Source: Planctomycetia bacterium (lineage in GTDB: Bacteria > Planctomycetota > Phycisphaerae > UBA1845 > UTPLA1). From it: DNA of 64,000 nt. The stretch is taken from positions 666,470 through 730,469 of the forward strand of contig CP054187.1 of the NCBI GenBank assembly GCA_015200345.1, written 5' to 3'. The position numbers and the translations under genes were made by a program. Of this stretch, positions 34,602 through 43,498 are shown piece after piece (the stretch's first letter is position 1; every line of letters starts with the position of its first letter). A model generated the notes under the pieces. That model searched no databases and was not told where the DNA came from. It was given only the letters and a program-made list of their open reading frames with translations.

Positions 34602-35336
34602 TCAGCGGCGCCGTCGGGCAGCGCAGGGCGTCTGTGGTGGAAACGGGCGGGCCATCTCCGCCTCGAACACTTCGAGATAATGCTGCAATCGCGCTTCCGG
34701 GTCATCGAGCAGACCGCCGAAATGCCGCGTCGGATCGTGATAAATCAGCGGCACCGGCAATTCACAAATCCGCAGACCGCGCCGCACCGCCTGCACCCAG
34801 AACTGAAGCGGAAACGCATACCCCGGTACGGTCAGGTCCAGGCTCGCCATCGCACAGACGCGATACGCCTTGAACCCGCAGAAGGCATCGGTCAGATTCA
34901 GGTCCAGCCGCTCGTTCAGAATCCGCGTGATCCGCCGGTTGATCGCTCGGCGGTCTTCCGGCGCGACCGTGTTACCCGCCATGTCGGCCAGATAGCGCGA
35001 ACCGGAGACGATGTCCACGTCGTCCGCTGCCGCGCGACGGATAAACTCCGGAATCCCGGCCGGCTCGTGCTGCTCGTCGCAGTCGATGGTGATGATCCAG
35101 TCGTATCCGCGGCAGTCGGCAAACCGAAACGCGTCGATCAGGCTCTGGCCATACCCGCGATTCTCCGGGTGGCGGATGACCTGAATCCCCTCAAAACCGG
35201 CAAGAACTGCCGAGGTGCCGTCGGTGGAACCGTCATCGACGACCAGCACGTCGGTCGCGTACCGGCGAACTTCCTCCAGCACACCCGCGACGTATTCGGC
35301 TTCGTTATAGACGGGGATGGCGACGAGCGTTTGCAT
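34602..35336 (-). CDS. Family 2 glycosyltransferase (dolichyl-phosphate-mannose-synthase-like)
   Basis: A 244-residue GT-A enzyme starting MQTLVAIPVYNEAEYVAGVL, with the nucleotide-sugar motifs VVDDGSTDGTS and TIDCDEQHEP and the later DAFCGFKAYR. There is no C-terminal membrane domain, so it resembles the soluble DPM1 form that glycosylates a polyprenyl phosphate. It is the first gene of the apparent minus-strand operon that continues into rsmH and the dcw genes. Confidence 0.88.
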   Translation of the reverse strand: MQTLVAIPVYNEAEYVAGVLEEVRRYATDVLVVDDGSTDGTSAVLAGFEGIQVIRHPENRGYGQSLIDAFRFADCRGYDWIITIDCDEQHEPAGIPEFIRRAAADDVDIVSGSRYLADMAGNTVAPEDRRAINRRITRILNERLDLNLTDAFCGFKAYRVCAMASLDLTVPGYAFPLQFWVQAVRRGLRICELPVPLIYHDPTRHFGGLLDDPEARLQHYLEVFEAEMARPFPPQTPCAARRRR

Positions 35337-35504
35337 TCATGCCTCTTTCCAATGCTCGGTGCCGAGCATGGAAATGATAATTCACGCCGGAGCGAAGTCA
35401 AAACAAATGCGGGACCTCACAAGGAGGGTAATCGCCCTATCTCTCGGCGTATTCTCGGTTTGCACGTTTCGTTTGCCGATAATAACGAAGATCGCGCCGC
35501 CTCG

Positions 35505-36434
35505 ATGACCGCGCACGCCTGCGCGCCGTCTGCCGCGCGATTCATGATACGGGCTGCTTCCGCGATGATCCTTGCCCTGATTCGATTGGCCCCCCATCGG
35601 CTCATCACGTTGCCGGCAATTGCCGGGTTACTCGTCGGCTGCGCAGCGACCAATCAGCGTCTGATGGAGCCGATTCATAAATCGACCGCATCCTGGGAAC
35701 TCAAACGCGCCGAGGATCACGCTCAACGCGGACGCGACGACAGCGCGGCCGACGCGTTCCAGCGGGCGATCCGCCATGATCCGCGCTGCGCCGCCGCGCA
35801 TGCCGGTCTGGCGCGCCTTCGCCTGCGACAGGGGGCGTTTGACCTTGCCGCCATGAGTTTCCGATCCGCCGTCAAGTACGATCCGCAACGCTTCGAGTAC
35901 GCGATGGAACTGGCCGATTGCCTGCGTGCCGGCGCGGCGCAGCACGCCGACCCCCGCGCGCAACTGGCGGACGCCATCCGCGCGTACCAATACGCCGAAT
36001 CGCTGGATCGCACGAGCTACGAGCCGTTGTTTGGCATCGGTGTTTGCTATCGGCTCCTGGGAGACGTCGATCGCGCACTGGACCATCTCCGCCGCGCAAT
36101 CGCGCTGAATCCGGCAGCCATCGCGCCGCACATCGAAAAGGCGGCGGCGCACTTCGCGCGGAGCGAGTATCGCAACGCGCTGGCCGAGTATCGCCGTGTG
36201 CTGGAGATGGATCCGAACCATGTGGCGGCGCACAACGGCGCCGGGCGCGTGAATGCCGTGCTGGCCCGGGCGCGCGGCCCGCGCGGCGCGCTGGCCCGCG
36301 AACGTGCGGTCGCGCACTTTCGCCGATCGCTGGAACTCAAAACCGAGCAGGCCGAAATCCGCAACGCGCTGGCGGAGTTGGAGATGTACCGCTATCCCGG
36401 CGTGCAGGTCGTCCGCGAAGATCCGGAAGATTAA
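35505..36434 (+). CDS. TPR-repeat lipoprotein
   Basis: A lipoprotein with a signal sequence ending in LLVGC, about 47 residues from ATG 35505 (other ATGs at 35544 and 35565 are possible). It is followed by at least five tetratricopeptide repeats (for example SAADAFQRAIRHDPRCAAAH and RNALAEYRRVLEMDPNHVAA), so it probably mediates protein contacts at the envelope. The same frame is open upstream to 34680, but that part only mirrors the glycosyltransferase on the other strand. It ends with GVQVVREDPED. Confidence 0.8.
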   Translation: MTAHACAPSAARFMIRAASAMILALIRLAPHRLITLPAIAGLLVGCAATNQRLMEPIHKSTASWELKRAEDHAQRGRDDSAADAFQRAIRHDPRCAAAHAGLARLRLRQGAFDLAAMSFRSAVKYDPQRFEYAMELADCLRAGAAQHADPRAQLADAIRAYQYAESLDRTSYEPLFGIGVCYRLLGDVDRALDHLRRAIALNPAAIAPHIEKAAAHFARSEYRNALAEYRRVLEMDPNHVAAHNGAGRVNAVLARARGPRGALARERAVAHFRRSLELKTEQAEIRNALAELEMYRYPGVQVVREDPED

Positions 36435-36475
36435 TCGGCACGCTGGTGGACCGTGCCCGCTTTATGGCTCGCCCG

Positions 36476-37894
36476 TCACTGCCGAGCCCATCGCCTTCGG
36501 GCATTTCTGCGACGCAGACCGAGCAATCCCAGCGCCGTCACCGGTGCCATGCTTCCGCCCATTGTTCCACAGAGGCCGGCACCGCAATCGGCCGCTCCTC
36601 CGTCGCCGTTATCGTTGCCGTTGTCATTCCCGTTGTTGTTGTTATTGCCGTTCTCGTTTCCGTTGTTGTTCCCATTGTTGTTGCCGTTGTCCGGCGCGGG
36701 ATTGTATCGCAATGCTCGCTCATTGAACCGATCGCCGGCATACAGCGCGCCGTTCGGCCCGCATGCAACGCCGCCGACGTCGAACAAGGTGCTCGCGCTG
36801 ACGCCGCCGGGGTTGTTGGTGTTCCCGGAGAAATCAGCCTGACCGAATACGCGATCGGCCGTGCTGTCGTTCGCCGGATCGGTGAACTCCAGGATTCGAT
36901 CGTTGATCGAATCGGCGACGTACAGATTGCCGCTCACCGGATCAACCGCCACGCTCACCGGTGTGTTCATCTTGGTCGCGCTGGTTCCGGAGGAGTCTGT
37001 CGCAAAATCCGGCTGCCCGTAGACGCGCGTCGCGTTCATGTTGGTCGTGATCGGCGGCACATAGCGCACAACGCGGTTGTTGCCCTGATCCGCCACGTAC
37101 ACGACGCCGTTCTCGTCAACCGTGACGCCTTCCGGGTTGTTCAGCGTGTTCGCCGCGGGCACCGGGTTGGCGTCATTCTGATTCCGCTCCTTGGATGTGA
37201 AATTCGGCTGGCCCAGCACGATGTCGGCCGTGGTGTCCGTCGTCGCCGGCGAGTTGTATACCAGCACCCGATGCAAATTCAGGTCGGCGAGATAAAGATT
37301 GTCGTTCGGATCGATGCCGACGCCGTCCGGATTGCCGAGGTTGTCGGCCGTCGGATTGACCGCCTGATCCTTCTTGGTGAAGTCGCCGCCTTGTCCGAAG
37401 ACCTGCACCGCCGGCTCATTCGTCGCCAGGAACGGCGGGTCGTAGCGGAGGATGCGCTTGTTGCCCGAATCGGCGACGTACAGCCGACCGGCGGAATCCA
37501 CGACCGCGCTGCGCGGACCGGAAAGCGTCAGCTCCGAAGGGTTCGCGTTGCCGCGATTCTCGTCGACGCTCGCGAAGTCCGGCTGGCCCAGCACGATGTC
37601 GGCCGCCTGGCCGTTCGTGAACGCCGCGGCATCGGGCCACGACAACACGCGATTGTTGCCCGTATCGCACACCCACAGCCGACCGCTGTTCTGATCCACC
37701 GTCAGGCCGCGGACGCCATTGAGCGTCGACGCAGACGGCGTGCCGCCCTGATTGCTCTGATTGCTGGTGAAGTTGTTCTGCCCGAGAACCGCGTCGGCAA
37801 CGGTGTCTTCCGGCGCGGCGGCGGCGGAACCTGCCCACACGCAGAGGGTCAACGCGGACACACAGAGGGAACCAAACACAGTCCTGAATCGCAT
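36476..37894 (-). CDS. Secreted NHL-repeat protein with Asn-rich linker and C-terminal sorting-like tail
   Basis: A 472-residue exported protein from ATG 37894 (AAGGAG about 12 bp upstream). Signal peptide: MRFRTVFGSLCVSALTLCVW, then AGSAAAA. The body has about six NHL repeats, seen as LYVADSGNKRILRYDPP, LYLADLNLHRVLVYNSP, VYVADQGNNRVVRYVPP and LYVADSINDRILEFTDP, expected to form a six-bladed propeller. A low-complexity linker of about 35 residues rich in N, G and D follows, then ADCGAGLCGTMGG, a hydrophobic stretch (MAPVTALGLLGL) and RRRNARRRW. This end resembles MYXO-CTERM-type sorting signals. Confidence 0.85.
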   Translation of the reverse strand: MRFRTVFGSLCVSALTLCVWAGSAAAAPEDTVADAVLGQNNFTSNQSNQGGTPSASTLNGVRGLTVDQNSGRLWVCDTGNNRVLSWPDAAAFTNGQAADIVLGQPDFASVDENRGNANPSELTLSGPRSAVVDSAGRLYVADSGNKRILRYDPPFLATNEPAVQVFGQGGDFTKKDQAVNPTADNLGNPDGVGIDPNDNLYLADLNLHRVLVYNSPATTDTTADIVLGQPNFTSKERNQNDANPVPAANTLNNPEGVTVDENGVVYVADQGNNRVVRYVPPITTNMNATRVYGQPDFATDSSGTSATKMNTPVSVAVDPVSGNLYVADSINDRILEFTDPANDSTADRVFGQADFSGNTNNPGGVSASTLFDVGGVACGPNGALYAGDRFNERALRYNPAPDNGNNNGNNNGNENGNNNNNGNDNGNDNGDGGAADCGAGLCGTMGGSMAPVTALGLLGLRRRNARRRWARQ

Positions 37895-37979
37895 GAGAGG
37901 AACTCCTTGAAAGCGACGTTGCCGCGAGGTTGTTGTTTGACGCAGCGGCGGGGATGCAACGCTCGCCGGTGCCGGGAAT

Positions 37980-39323
37980 TCAGGGGAAGATACCACGCTC
38001 TTTGTAAACCGTCTCCAGCGCTTGCAGCGCCACGACGTAGGCCGCCGTCCGCCAGTCGGTGTGGTGCTTCTTCGCCGTGTCGCGCACGCGGCGATAGGAT
38101 CCGACAATCTTCTTCTTGAGCTTGCCGTCCACCTCCTCCAGATCCCAGAACTCGCTGCGTTTGTTCTGGAGCCACTCGAAGTAACTCACGATCACGCCGC
38201 CGCTGTTGCACAGAATATCCGGAATGATCTGAATCCCACGCTTCTGGAGAATCTCATCCCCGTCCGGATCGGTCGGCCCGTTCGCCCCCTCGGCCACCAG
38301 CTTGCAATCCAGCAGCCCGGCCGTCTCGCCGGTGATCTGATTCTCCATCGCGGCCGGAATAAAGATGTCGGTCTTGGTCCGCAGGAAGCCCTCGTGATCG
38401 ATCACTTCGCCGCGCGCATACCCCCGCACGCCGCCGTTGGATCGCACGTAATCGGCGAGGTCTTCGACATCGAACCCGTTGCTGTTGGCGATCGCGCCGG
38501 TGTGGTCCTCCACGGCGACCAGTTTCGATTCGTGCGCCGCGAGCAGCCGCGCCGTCCACGAGCCGACGTTGCCGAAGCCCTGGACCGTGAACGTCGCACG
38601 CGAAAGCGGCAGATGATGATCCTTCGCCCATTCCTCAATGATGTAGACGACGCCTTGACCCGTCGCCTTGTCGCGACCCACGCTGCCGCCCGAAACGATC
38701 GGCTTGCCGGTGACCACGTGCGTGCAACGCTGACGCTCGTGCGGCGCGACCGTTGACAAATACGTATCGAGAAACCACGCCATGATCTGCGAATTGGTGT
38801 TCACATCGGGCGCGGGGATGTCGTACTCCGGACCGACGTTATCGCCCAGCGCATACACAAACCGCCGCGTGATGCGCTCGATTTCCGCCTGGCTGTAGCC
38901 CTTCGGGTCAAATGCGATGCCGCCCTTCGCGCCGCCATAGGGCAGATCCGATATCGCCGTCTTCCACGTCATCCACGCCGCCAGCGCTCGAACCTCGTCA
39001 ATCTCCACCGACGGGTGATATCGCAAGCCGCCCTTGAACGGACCGCGCGCGTTGTTGTGCTGCACGCGATAACCCGTGAACACCTCGATGCTCCCGTTGT
39101 CCATGCGAACGGGAAAATGAACGATGATCTCGTTCGTGGACGTGGACAGAATCTTCCGGATATTCGCGTCCAGCTTCATCAAGTCCGCCGCCTTGTTGAA
39201 CTGCTGGATCACCGTCGCATACAGGCCCGACGCCTTGCGCGCTTGGCCGTTTGTCGGTTTGGCCGGCGCGGCGGCCTGCATGGGTTTGTCTGTCACGCTG
39301 GTCCCCGTCTTGACCGTAGTCAT
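37980..39323 (-). CDS. Glutamate dehydrogenase (Glu/Leu/Phe/Val dehydrogenase family)
   Basis: NAD(P)-dependent oxidative deamination of glutamate, or the reverse amination of 2-oxoglutarate; 447 residues from ATG 39323 (MTTVKTGTSV). The substrate-binding GPFKGGLRYHP, the catalytic-lysine region LPYGGAKGGI and the Rossmann motif VQGFGNVGSWTARLL are present. It carries a short N-terminal extension (PAKPTNGQARKASGL). Coenzyme preference cannot be read safely. It stands alone, with spacers on both sides. Confidence 0.94.
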   Translation of the reverse strand: MTTVKTGTSVTDKPMQAAAPAKPTNGQARKASGLYATVIQQFNKAADLMKLDANIRKILSTSTNEIIVHFPVRMDNGSIEVFTGYRVQHNNARGPFKGGLRYHPSVEIDEVRALAAWMTWKTAISDLPYGGAKGGIAFDPKGYSQAEIERITRRFVYALGDNVGPEYDIPAPDVNTNSQIMAWFLDTYLSTVAPHERQRCTHVVTGKPIVSGGSVGRDKATGQGVVYIIEEWAKDHHLPLSRATFTVQGFGNVGSWTARLLAAHESKLVAVEDHTGAIANSNGFDVEDLADYVRSNGGVRGYARGEVIDHEGFLRTKTDIFIPAAMENQITGETAGLLDCKLVAEGANGPTDPDGDEILQKRGIQIIPDILCNSGGVIVSYFEWLQNKRSEFWDLEEVDGKLKKKIVGSYRRVRDTAKKHHTDWRTAAYVVALQALETVYKERGIFP

Positions 39324-39481
39324 CCACGAAACTCCGATGAGCATCCGCTTTCAACCGCCGGTACACCGGACGGCGAACGGAAGCGTAGCATTCTACCAGA
39401 CTTCCGACCGCCGCAAAAACGCCGTACTTTCCTGGGAAAATCGGGTCAGGCCGACGACCTTCCCCCTTGGACCGCCCCGAA

Positions 39482-40786
39482 CTAAAGCACCCGTACCCAC
39501 GCCGCCTTCAGATACGCCGATTCGGGGCAGTTCGGCATCACCGGGTGATCCGCTCCCGGGCCGCTCCAATCCAGCCATTGAATCGACCGCTTCGCCGGCC
39601 GCGCCGCCCGCTCCACCGTCTCGCGGAACGTCGGCCGATCCACCAGCCCGCTGCAACTGCACGTCAGCAGGATGCCGCCGGGCGCGACGACCTGCATCGA
39701 CAGGCCGTTCAGGTCGTAGTACTTGCGCAGGGCGTCGTCCAACTCCTCTCGCGAACGGGCCAGTTTCGGCGGATCGCATACAACAACGTCAAACTTTTTC
39801 CCATTGGCGATCAACTGACGCAGGTAGATGAACGCGTCGCTGTGGACGAGGTTAACCCGCGCGCTGTTGAGGTTCACGTTCTCCTTCGCGACGGCCAGCG
39901 CCGCTTCGTCGAGATCGACGCTCGTCACGTCGCGCGCGCCGCCCAGCACCCTGGCACACAATCCGAATGCCGCCGTGTAGCAGCAGAGGTCCAGCACGTT
40001 CGCATCGCGGCACAGCCGGGACAATTTAAGACGATTGTCGCGTTGATCGCAGAAGAACCCCGTCTTGTGCCCGCCTGTCATGTCCACGCGGTAGCGCACC
40101 CCGTGCTCGCGGATGATCGCGCTTGACCCGCCGCGCGACTCGCCCGTTGTCGCCGCCAGCGGCTTCAACTCGCCGCCGACCACTTCCACCGCCCGCGGCT
40201 CACCGACGCGGAAATCCTCCGCCATTTCCACGCCGCTGTCCGCCCGAAACACCACGCGCCACGATGCTCCCGCTCGACCCGGCCGATCCAGGCTCGCCGG
40301 CGCGCCCAGCGCCGCCGACAGCTCCCGCGCCAGCATCTCACGCTGCGCGTACATCCCACGTGAGAAAAACTCAAACACCAGCCAATCGGCATACCGCTCG
40401 GCGATCAGCCCGCTCAACCCGTCGCCCTCGGCATGGATCACACGATACGCGTCCGTCACGTCGTCCAGATTCAGCCGACGCCGCAAATCGACCGCTCGCG
40501 CAATCGCCCCCCGCCAGAATGCCTCGTCCGCCCGCTCCGCCCCGTACGTCAGCATCCGCAACGCGATCTGCGACCGCGGGTTGTACAACGCCTGGCCGAA
40601 CAGCATGCCCGACTTGTCGTACACGTGCACGACCTCCCCCGGTCGCGCCCCCTCGTCCGCCGAGCGAATCATTCGCTTGAAAATGAACGGATGCCGCGTC
40701 ACCGAGCGCAGCAACACCCACGGCCGCAGCATGGTCGCGGGCGACGGGACGACGGTTTTTTTTCGCGCGTCAAAGGAACCGGCCAT
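39482..40786 (-). CDS. Class I SAM-dependent methyltransferase with PUA domain, RlmI-like 23S rRNA methyltransferase
   Basis: RlmI family enzymes make 5-methylcytosine in 23S rRNA. There is an N-terminal PUA-like domain (HPFIFKRMIRSADEGARPGE), the EEHB-like SGLIAERYADWLVFEF, then the Rossmann SAM domain with VLDLCCYTAAFGL and VVCDPPKLARSREEL, and a late catalytic region ILLTCSCSG. Start choice is uncertain: ATG 40843, 40786 or 40732 are in frame; the PUA homology begins near 40732. Confidence 0.88.
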   Translation of the reverse strand: MAGSFDARKKTVVPSPATMLRPWVLLRSVTRHPFIFKRMIRSADEGARPGEVVHVYDKSGMLFGQALYNPRSQIALRMLTYGAERADEAFWRGAIARAVDLRRRLNLDDVTDAYRVIHAEGDGLSGLIAERYADWLVFEFFSRGMYAQREMLARELSAALGAPASLDRPGRAGASWRVVFRADSGVEMAEDFRVGEPRAVEVVGGELKPLAATTGESRGGSSAIIREHGVRYRVDMTGGHKTGFFCDQRDNRLKLSRLCRDANVLDLCCYTAAFGLCARVLGGARDVTSVDLDEAALAVAKENVNLNSARVNLVHSDAFIYLRQLIANGKKFDVVVCDPPKLARSREELDDALRKYYDLNGLSMQVVAPGGILLTCSCSGLVDRPTFRETVERAARPAKRSIQWLDWSGPGADHPVMPNCPESAYLKAAWVRVL

Positions 40787-40843
40787 CTCGTGACGCAGTT
40801 TAACACCAAACGACGCTTGCAGCGCTTCGGCGGAGTGCCCCAT

Positions 40844-41142
40844 TCTCGCGAAGCAAAGACAGGGATTGACGGAAGCGAAAAAAGCGGTCCTTCGCGGCAG
40901 CGCAGGTTCTGGTGAGCTTGCAGGATGCTCCCTCGCAGAGTAGAACCGGTATCAGAGCTACTCCCCCTTGGGGGAGAGGTCGAGGGTGAGGGGGAAATGT
41001 GGTTCAAACGAAATGACTCACCCTCATCCCAACCCTCTCCCTGGAAGGGAGCGAGAGTTTTGAAACAGCTTGTAGTCTCATGGGGGCTCCTTCGTTGGCT
41101 GTCCAATCAAGGCAAAAAAAGAACGCACGTAAAGGGAACCGG
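40844..41142. other. Intergenic region with G/C-rich hairpin repeat
   Basis: No gene supported. It carries the inverted repeat described at 40961-41049. The ribosome-binding site for the metalloprotease could be AAAGGGAACCGG just before ATG 41143. Confidence 0.4.
40961..41049. repeat. Intergenic inverted repeat of the CCCTCTCCC type
   Basis: Hairpin CTCCCCC-TT-GGGGGAG (40961-40976). Flanking arms GAGGGTGAG (40982-40990) and CTCACCCTC (41017-41025) face each other, followed by CCAACCCTCTCCCTGGAAGG. Two inverted units of a repeat type that is scattered between genes in many GC-rich bacteria (recollection). Probably an RNA or DNA hairpin, possibly a bidirectional transcription terminator. Confidence 0.6.
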
Positions 41143-42498
41143 ATGAACACGTCATGGACTCGCGGCGGCGTCGTTTTCTCGATCATTCTGGCATGCGGTG
41201 GGACGGGATGTCCGATGACGATGCCGACAACCCCCGGACGCGATCCGCTTCCGCCGACCAGGGCTGCGGGCCTGCCCGAATCCGCCGCGCGGTGGCAGAA
41301 AACAAATCTGACTTTCTTCATTGCCAATTTCACCTCCAAGATTTCTCAAGACAAGCAGGTGCAGTTCACGACGGACGCCTTCGGCCGATGGAGCGCGGTG
41401 ACGCCGCTCAATTTCACGCGGACCATGACGCGAGCCGGGGCCGACTTCATCGTCGGTTACGGCACGGGCGGGCATTGCGAGCTTTATGTTGAAAGCAGCC
41501 TGACGTGTTCGATGGACGCCGCGTTCGAGTCGACCACGCTTGGGCATGCATATTTCCCGGAAGGCCCCAATTCCGGGCACTGTCACATGAACGATGCGTT
41601 TGACTGGTCGGACGAGCGCTTGCTTTTCAGCACCCTGGTACATGAACTGGGACATGCGATCGGATTGCCCCATCTGCCGGAAAACAACGCGGTCATGTTC
41701 GCCAGCGATAACGGGCAAACCGGCAATCTCATGCAGGCCGACATCACGGCCGTGCAACAGCTCTACGGTTCGCGCGATGGAACCGTCAAACCGGCTCCGC
41801 GTACGCCACCGCCTGGCAACGACGCGAGCGCGAATCGCACGGCGCCGATTCCGACGCAACTCGATACGGACGGAGACGGGATCGACGACGCGACGGAACT
41901 GTACGTCTATGGAACCAATCCCCACATGACGGATTCCGACAACGACGGCGTCGACGATGGAATCGAGTGCGTCAACCGGCTTGACCCGACCAACAGCGAT
42001 ACGGATGGAGACGGCGCCAGCGACGGGGACGAGTTCAACGGGGACGGCAATGCGTTTCTGCCTGACCACGGCCTGTCGGGCGACGTCACGGCATTGGTCG
42101 GGAAGTATGCCGGCACGGACAGCGTGGGTTCACCCATCGAGTTCACGATTGCTGCGGACGGCGCTGTGACCGGGAAACTCTCGCTGACGCAATACGGATT
42201 CGATGAAGATTATGAGTTGATCGGCGCCGCAGGCAGCAGCGGCATGGTGATCCTGGTTTCTTACGACTATTTCTTCGAATACAAGGGAACCATCGTCGCA
42301 GCGGCGGTCAACAATGGAACGTTCAACACGGACCCCGGGGCCAACGGAACATGGACCGCAGCCAAGGTGCCGGGCAAACTCAAGCTGCCGGATATCGGCG
42401 CGAAGGCCTTCGACCAGGTCGAAGACGGATTCGGCGGCTACACCCTGAAGCCTCTTCGGCGGCCGGATATCGCGCTGTATGTGCCGGATCGGAATTGA
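41143..42498 (+). CDS. Matrixin-type zinc metalloprotease lipoprotein with calcium-binding repeats
   Basis: 451 residues from ATG 41143. The signal peptide ends in a lipobox-like ILAC (Cys18). A matrixin catalytic domain follows, with the zinc site HELGHAIGLPH at 167-177 and a downstream Met-turn-like VMFASD. After a proline-rich linker come thrombospondin type-3-like calcium-binding repeats (DTDGDGIDDATELYVYGTNP, DSDNDGVDDGIECVNRLDP and NSDTDGDGASDGDEFNGDGN). The C-terminal about 130 residues form a beta-rich domain I do not recognise. Likely an extracellular protease held at the surface. Confidence 0.87.
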   Translation: MNTSWTRGGVVFSIILACGGTGCPMTMPTTPGRDPLPPTRAAGLPESAARWQKTNLTFFIANFTSKISQDKQVQFTTDAFGRWSAVTPLNFTRTMTRAGADFIVGYGTGGHCELYVESSLTCSMDAAFESTTLGHAYFPEGPNSGHCHMNDAFDWSDERLLFSTLVHELGHAIGLPHLPENNAVMFASDNGQTGNLMQADITAVQQLYGSRDGTVKPAPRTPPPGNDASANRTAPIPTQLDTDGDGIDDATELYVYGTNPHMTDSDNDGVDDGIECVNRLDPTNSDTDGDGASDGDEFNGDGNAFLPDHGLSGDVTALVGKYAGTDSVGSPIEFTIAADGAVTGKLSLTQYGFDEDYELIGAAGSSGMVILVSYDYFFEYKGTIVAAAVNNGTFNTDPGANGTWTAAKVPGKLKLPDIGAKAFDQVEDGFGGYTLKPLRRPDIALYVPDRN

Positions 42499-42535
42499 GC
42501 ATCGGCTCAATTCGCTATGAATCCCGTTGATGGCC

Positions 42536-43405
42536 TCACGGCCGCACCAGCAGCCCCGGCCCGAGCCGTTCAACAATCGCAATCACCACGGGCGGCAGGA
42601 AAATCGCCGGCAACATGTTGGCGACCGGGATGCGCCGAATTTCCAGCAGCATCAGCGCGGTCGCCAGCAGCAGCACGCCGCCGGTCACGTTCATCATCTG
42701 CATCGACAGCTCGTTCAGCCCGCCGGCCGTCACGCGGGCCAGCAGCGACAGGCCGCCCTGGAACACCAGCACGGTCACGACGCTCGCGGCCACGCCCGCC
42801 CCCAGCGATGCCGCCAGCGCCATCGAGCAGAACCCGTCGAGGAACGCCTTGATGTACAACAGGCTCGGATTGCCCTGCGCGCCGTTGGCGAGGCAGCCCA
42901 GCAGCGTCAGCGGGCCGACGCAGAAGATCACGCTGGCCGACAGAAACCCCTCTGCAAAGCGTGCCGCGCTTGTGTCACTTGAACCCTCTGCCGCGACATC
43001 CGTGCCCGGACCCGTCGCCACGCTTGGCGTGGTCGACGACCGCGCCGCCGATCCATCGCGCCGGCGATTGAAAAACCGCTCGTGAATCGCGCGGCCCAGC
43101 CCTTCGATTCGCTCCTGCAAGCGCAGGGCCGTCCCGAGAATCGACCCGACGATCAGCGAGCCGACCATCACCATGCCCAGCCGCGCGCCGTACGTCGGCA
43201 CCCCCACACCATACCGCGACACGAGCTGCCCCATTCCCAGCACGGCCGCGTCGATACCCAGCGTCACGGTCACGAGGCCGAGGCAGTCGAGGATGATCCG
43301 CTGATAGCGCTCGGGAATCCGCGTTGAGAACGTCAGCCCGATGCCGCTGCCGACGGCAACGGTCACCGCGTTCACGATCGTCCCGCTGGTCGCTTCCCAA
43401 ATCAT
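42536..43405 (-). CDS. DUF554 family membrane protein
   Basis: A 289-residue polytopic protein matching the YqgA/DUF554 pattern: N-terminal GTIVNAVTVAVGSGIGL, then GSLIVGSILGTALRLQERIE and FLSASVIFCVGPLTLLGCLA. A non-conserved hydrophilic loop of about 40 residues lies between the halves (around residues 115-150). Function is unproven; members are thought to be transporters. It is convergent with the metalloprotease gene (38 bp apart) and divergent from mutM. Confidence 0.88.
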   Translation of the reverse strand: MIWEATSGTIVNAVTVAVGSGIGLTFSTRIPERYQRIILDCLGLVTVTLGIDAAVLGMGQLVSRYGVGVPTYGARLGMVMVGSLIVGSILGTALRLQERIEGLGRAIHERFFNRRRDGSAARSSTTPSVATGPGTDVAAEGSSDTSAARFAEGFLSASVIFCVGPLTLLGCLANGAQGNPSLLYIKAFLDGFCSMALAASLGAGVAASVVTVLVFQGGLSLLARVTAGGLNELSMQMMNVTGGVLLLATALMLLEIRRIPVANMLPAIFLPPVVIAIVERLGPGLLVRP

Positions 43406-43498
43406 GGCGGCAAACGCTAGCTGGCGGCCCGGCGGCGGTCAAATCGGCGCAAGCGGCATGGGGCTGTCGCGTCCGCCAGGACCTACAATGCACCCGCC

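Noticed and set aside
34680..35504. Upstream extension of the TPR lipoprotein frame
   Set aside because: This part is the reverse of the GT2 glycosyltransferase gene; the real protein starts near a lipoprotein signal at 35505-35565.
35918..38119. A 733-codon plus-strand open frame opposite the NHL-repeat gene
   Set aside because: It mirrors the repetitive NHL coding region (long V/I runs come from the Asn-rich linker read backwards), has no domain and spans two real genes.
40961..41049. Small RNA gene or riboswitch
   Set aside because: The structure is better explained as a common intergenic C/G-rich inverted repeat; no conserved riboswitch core was seen.
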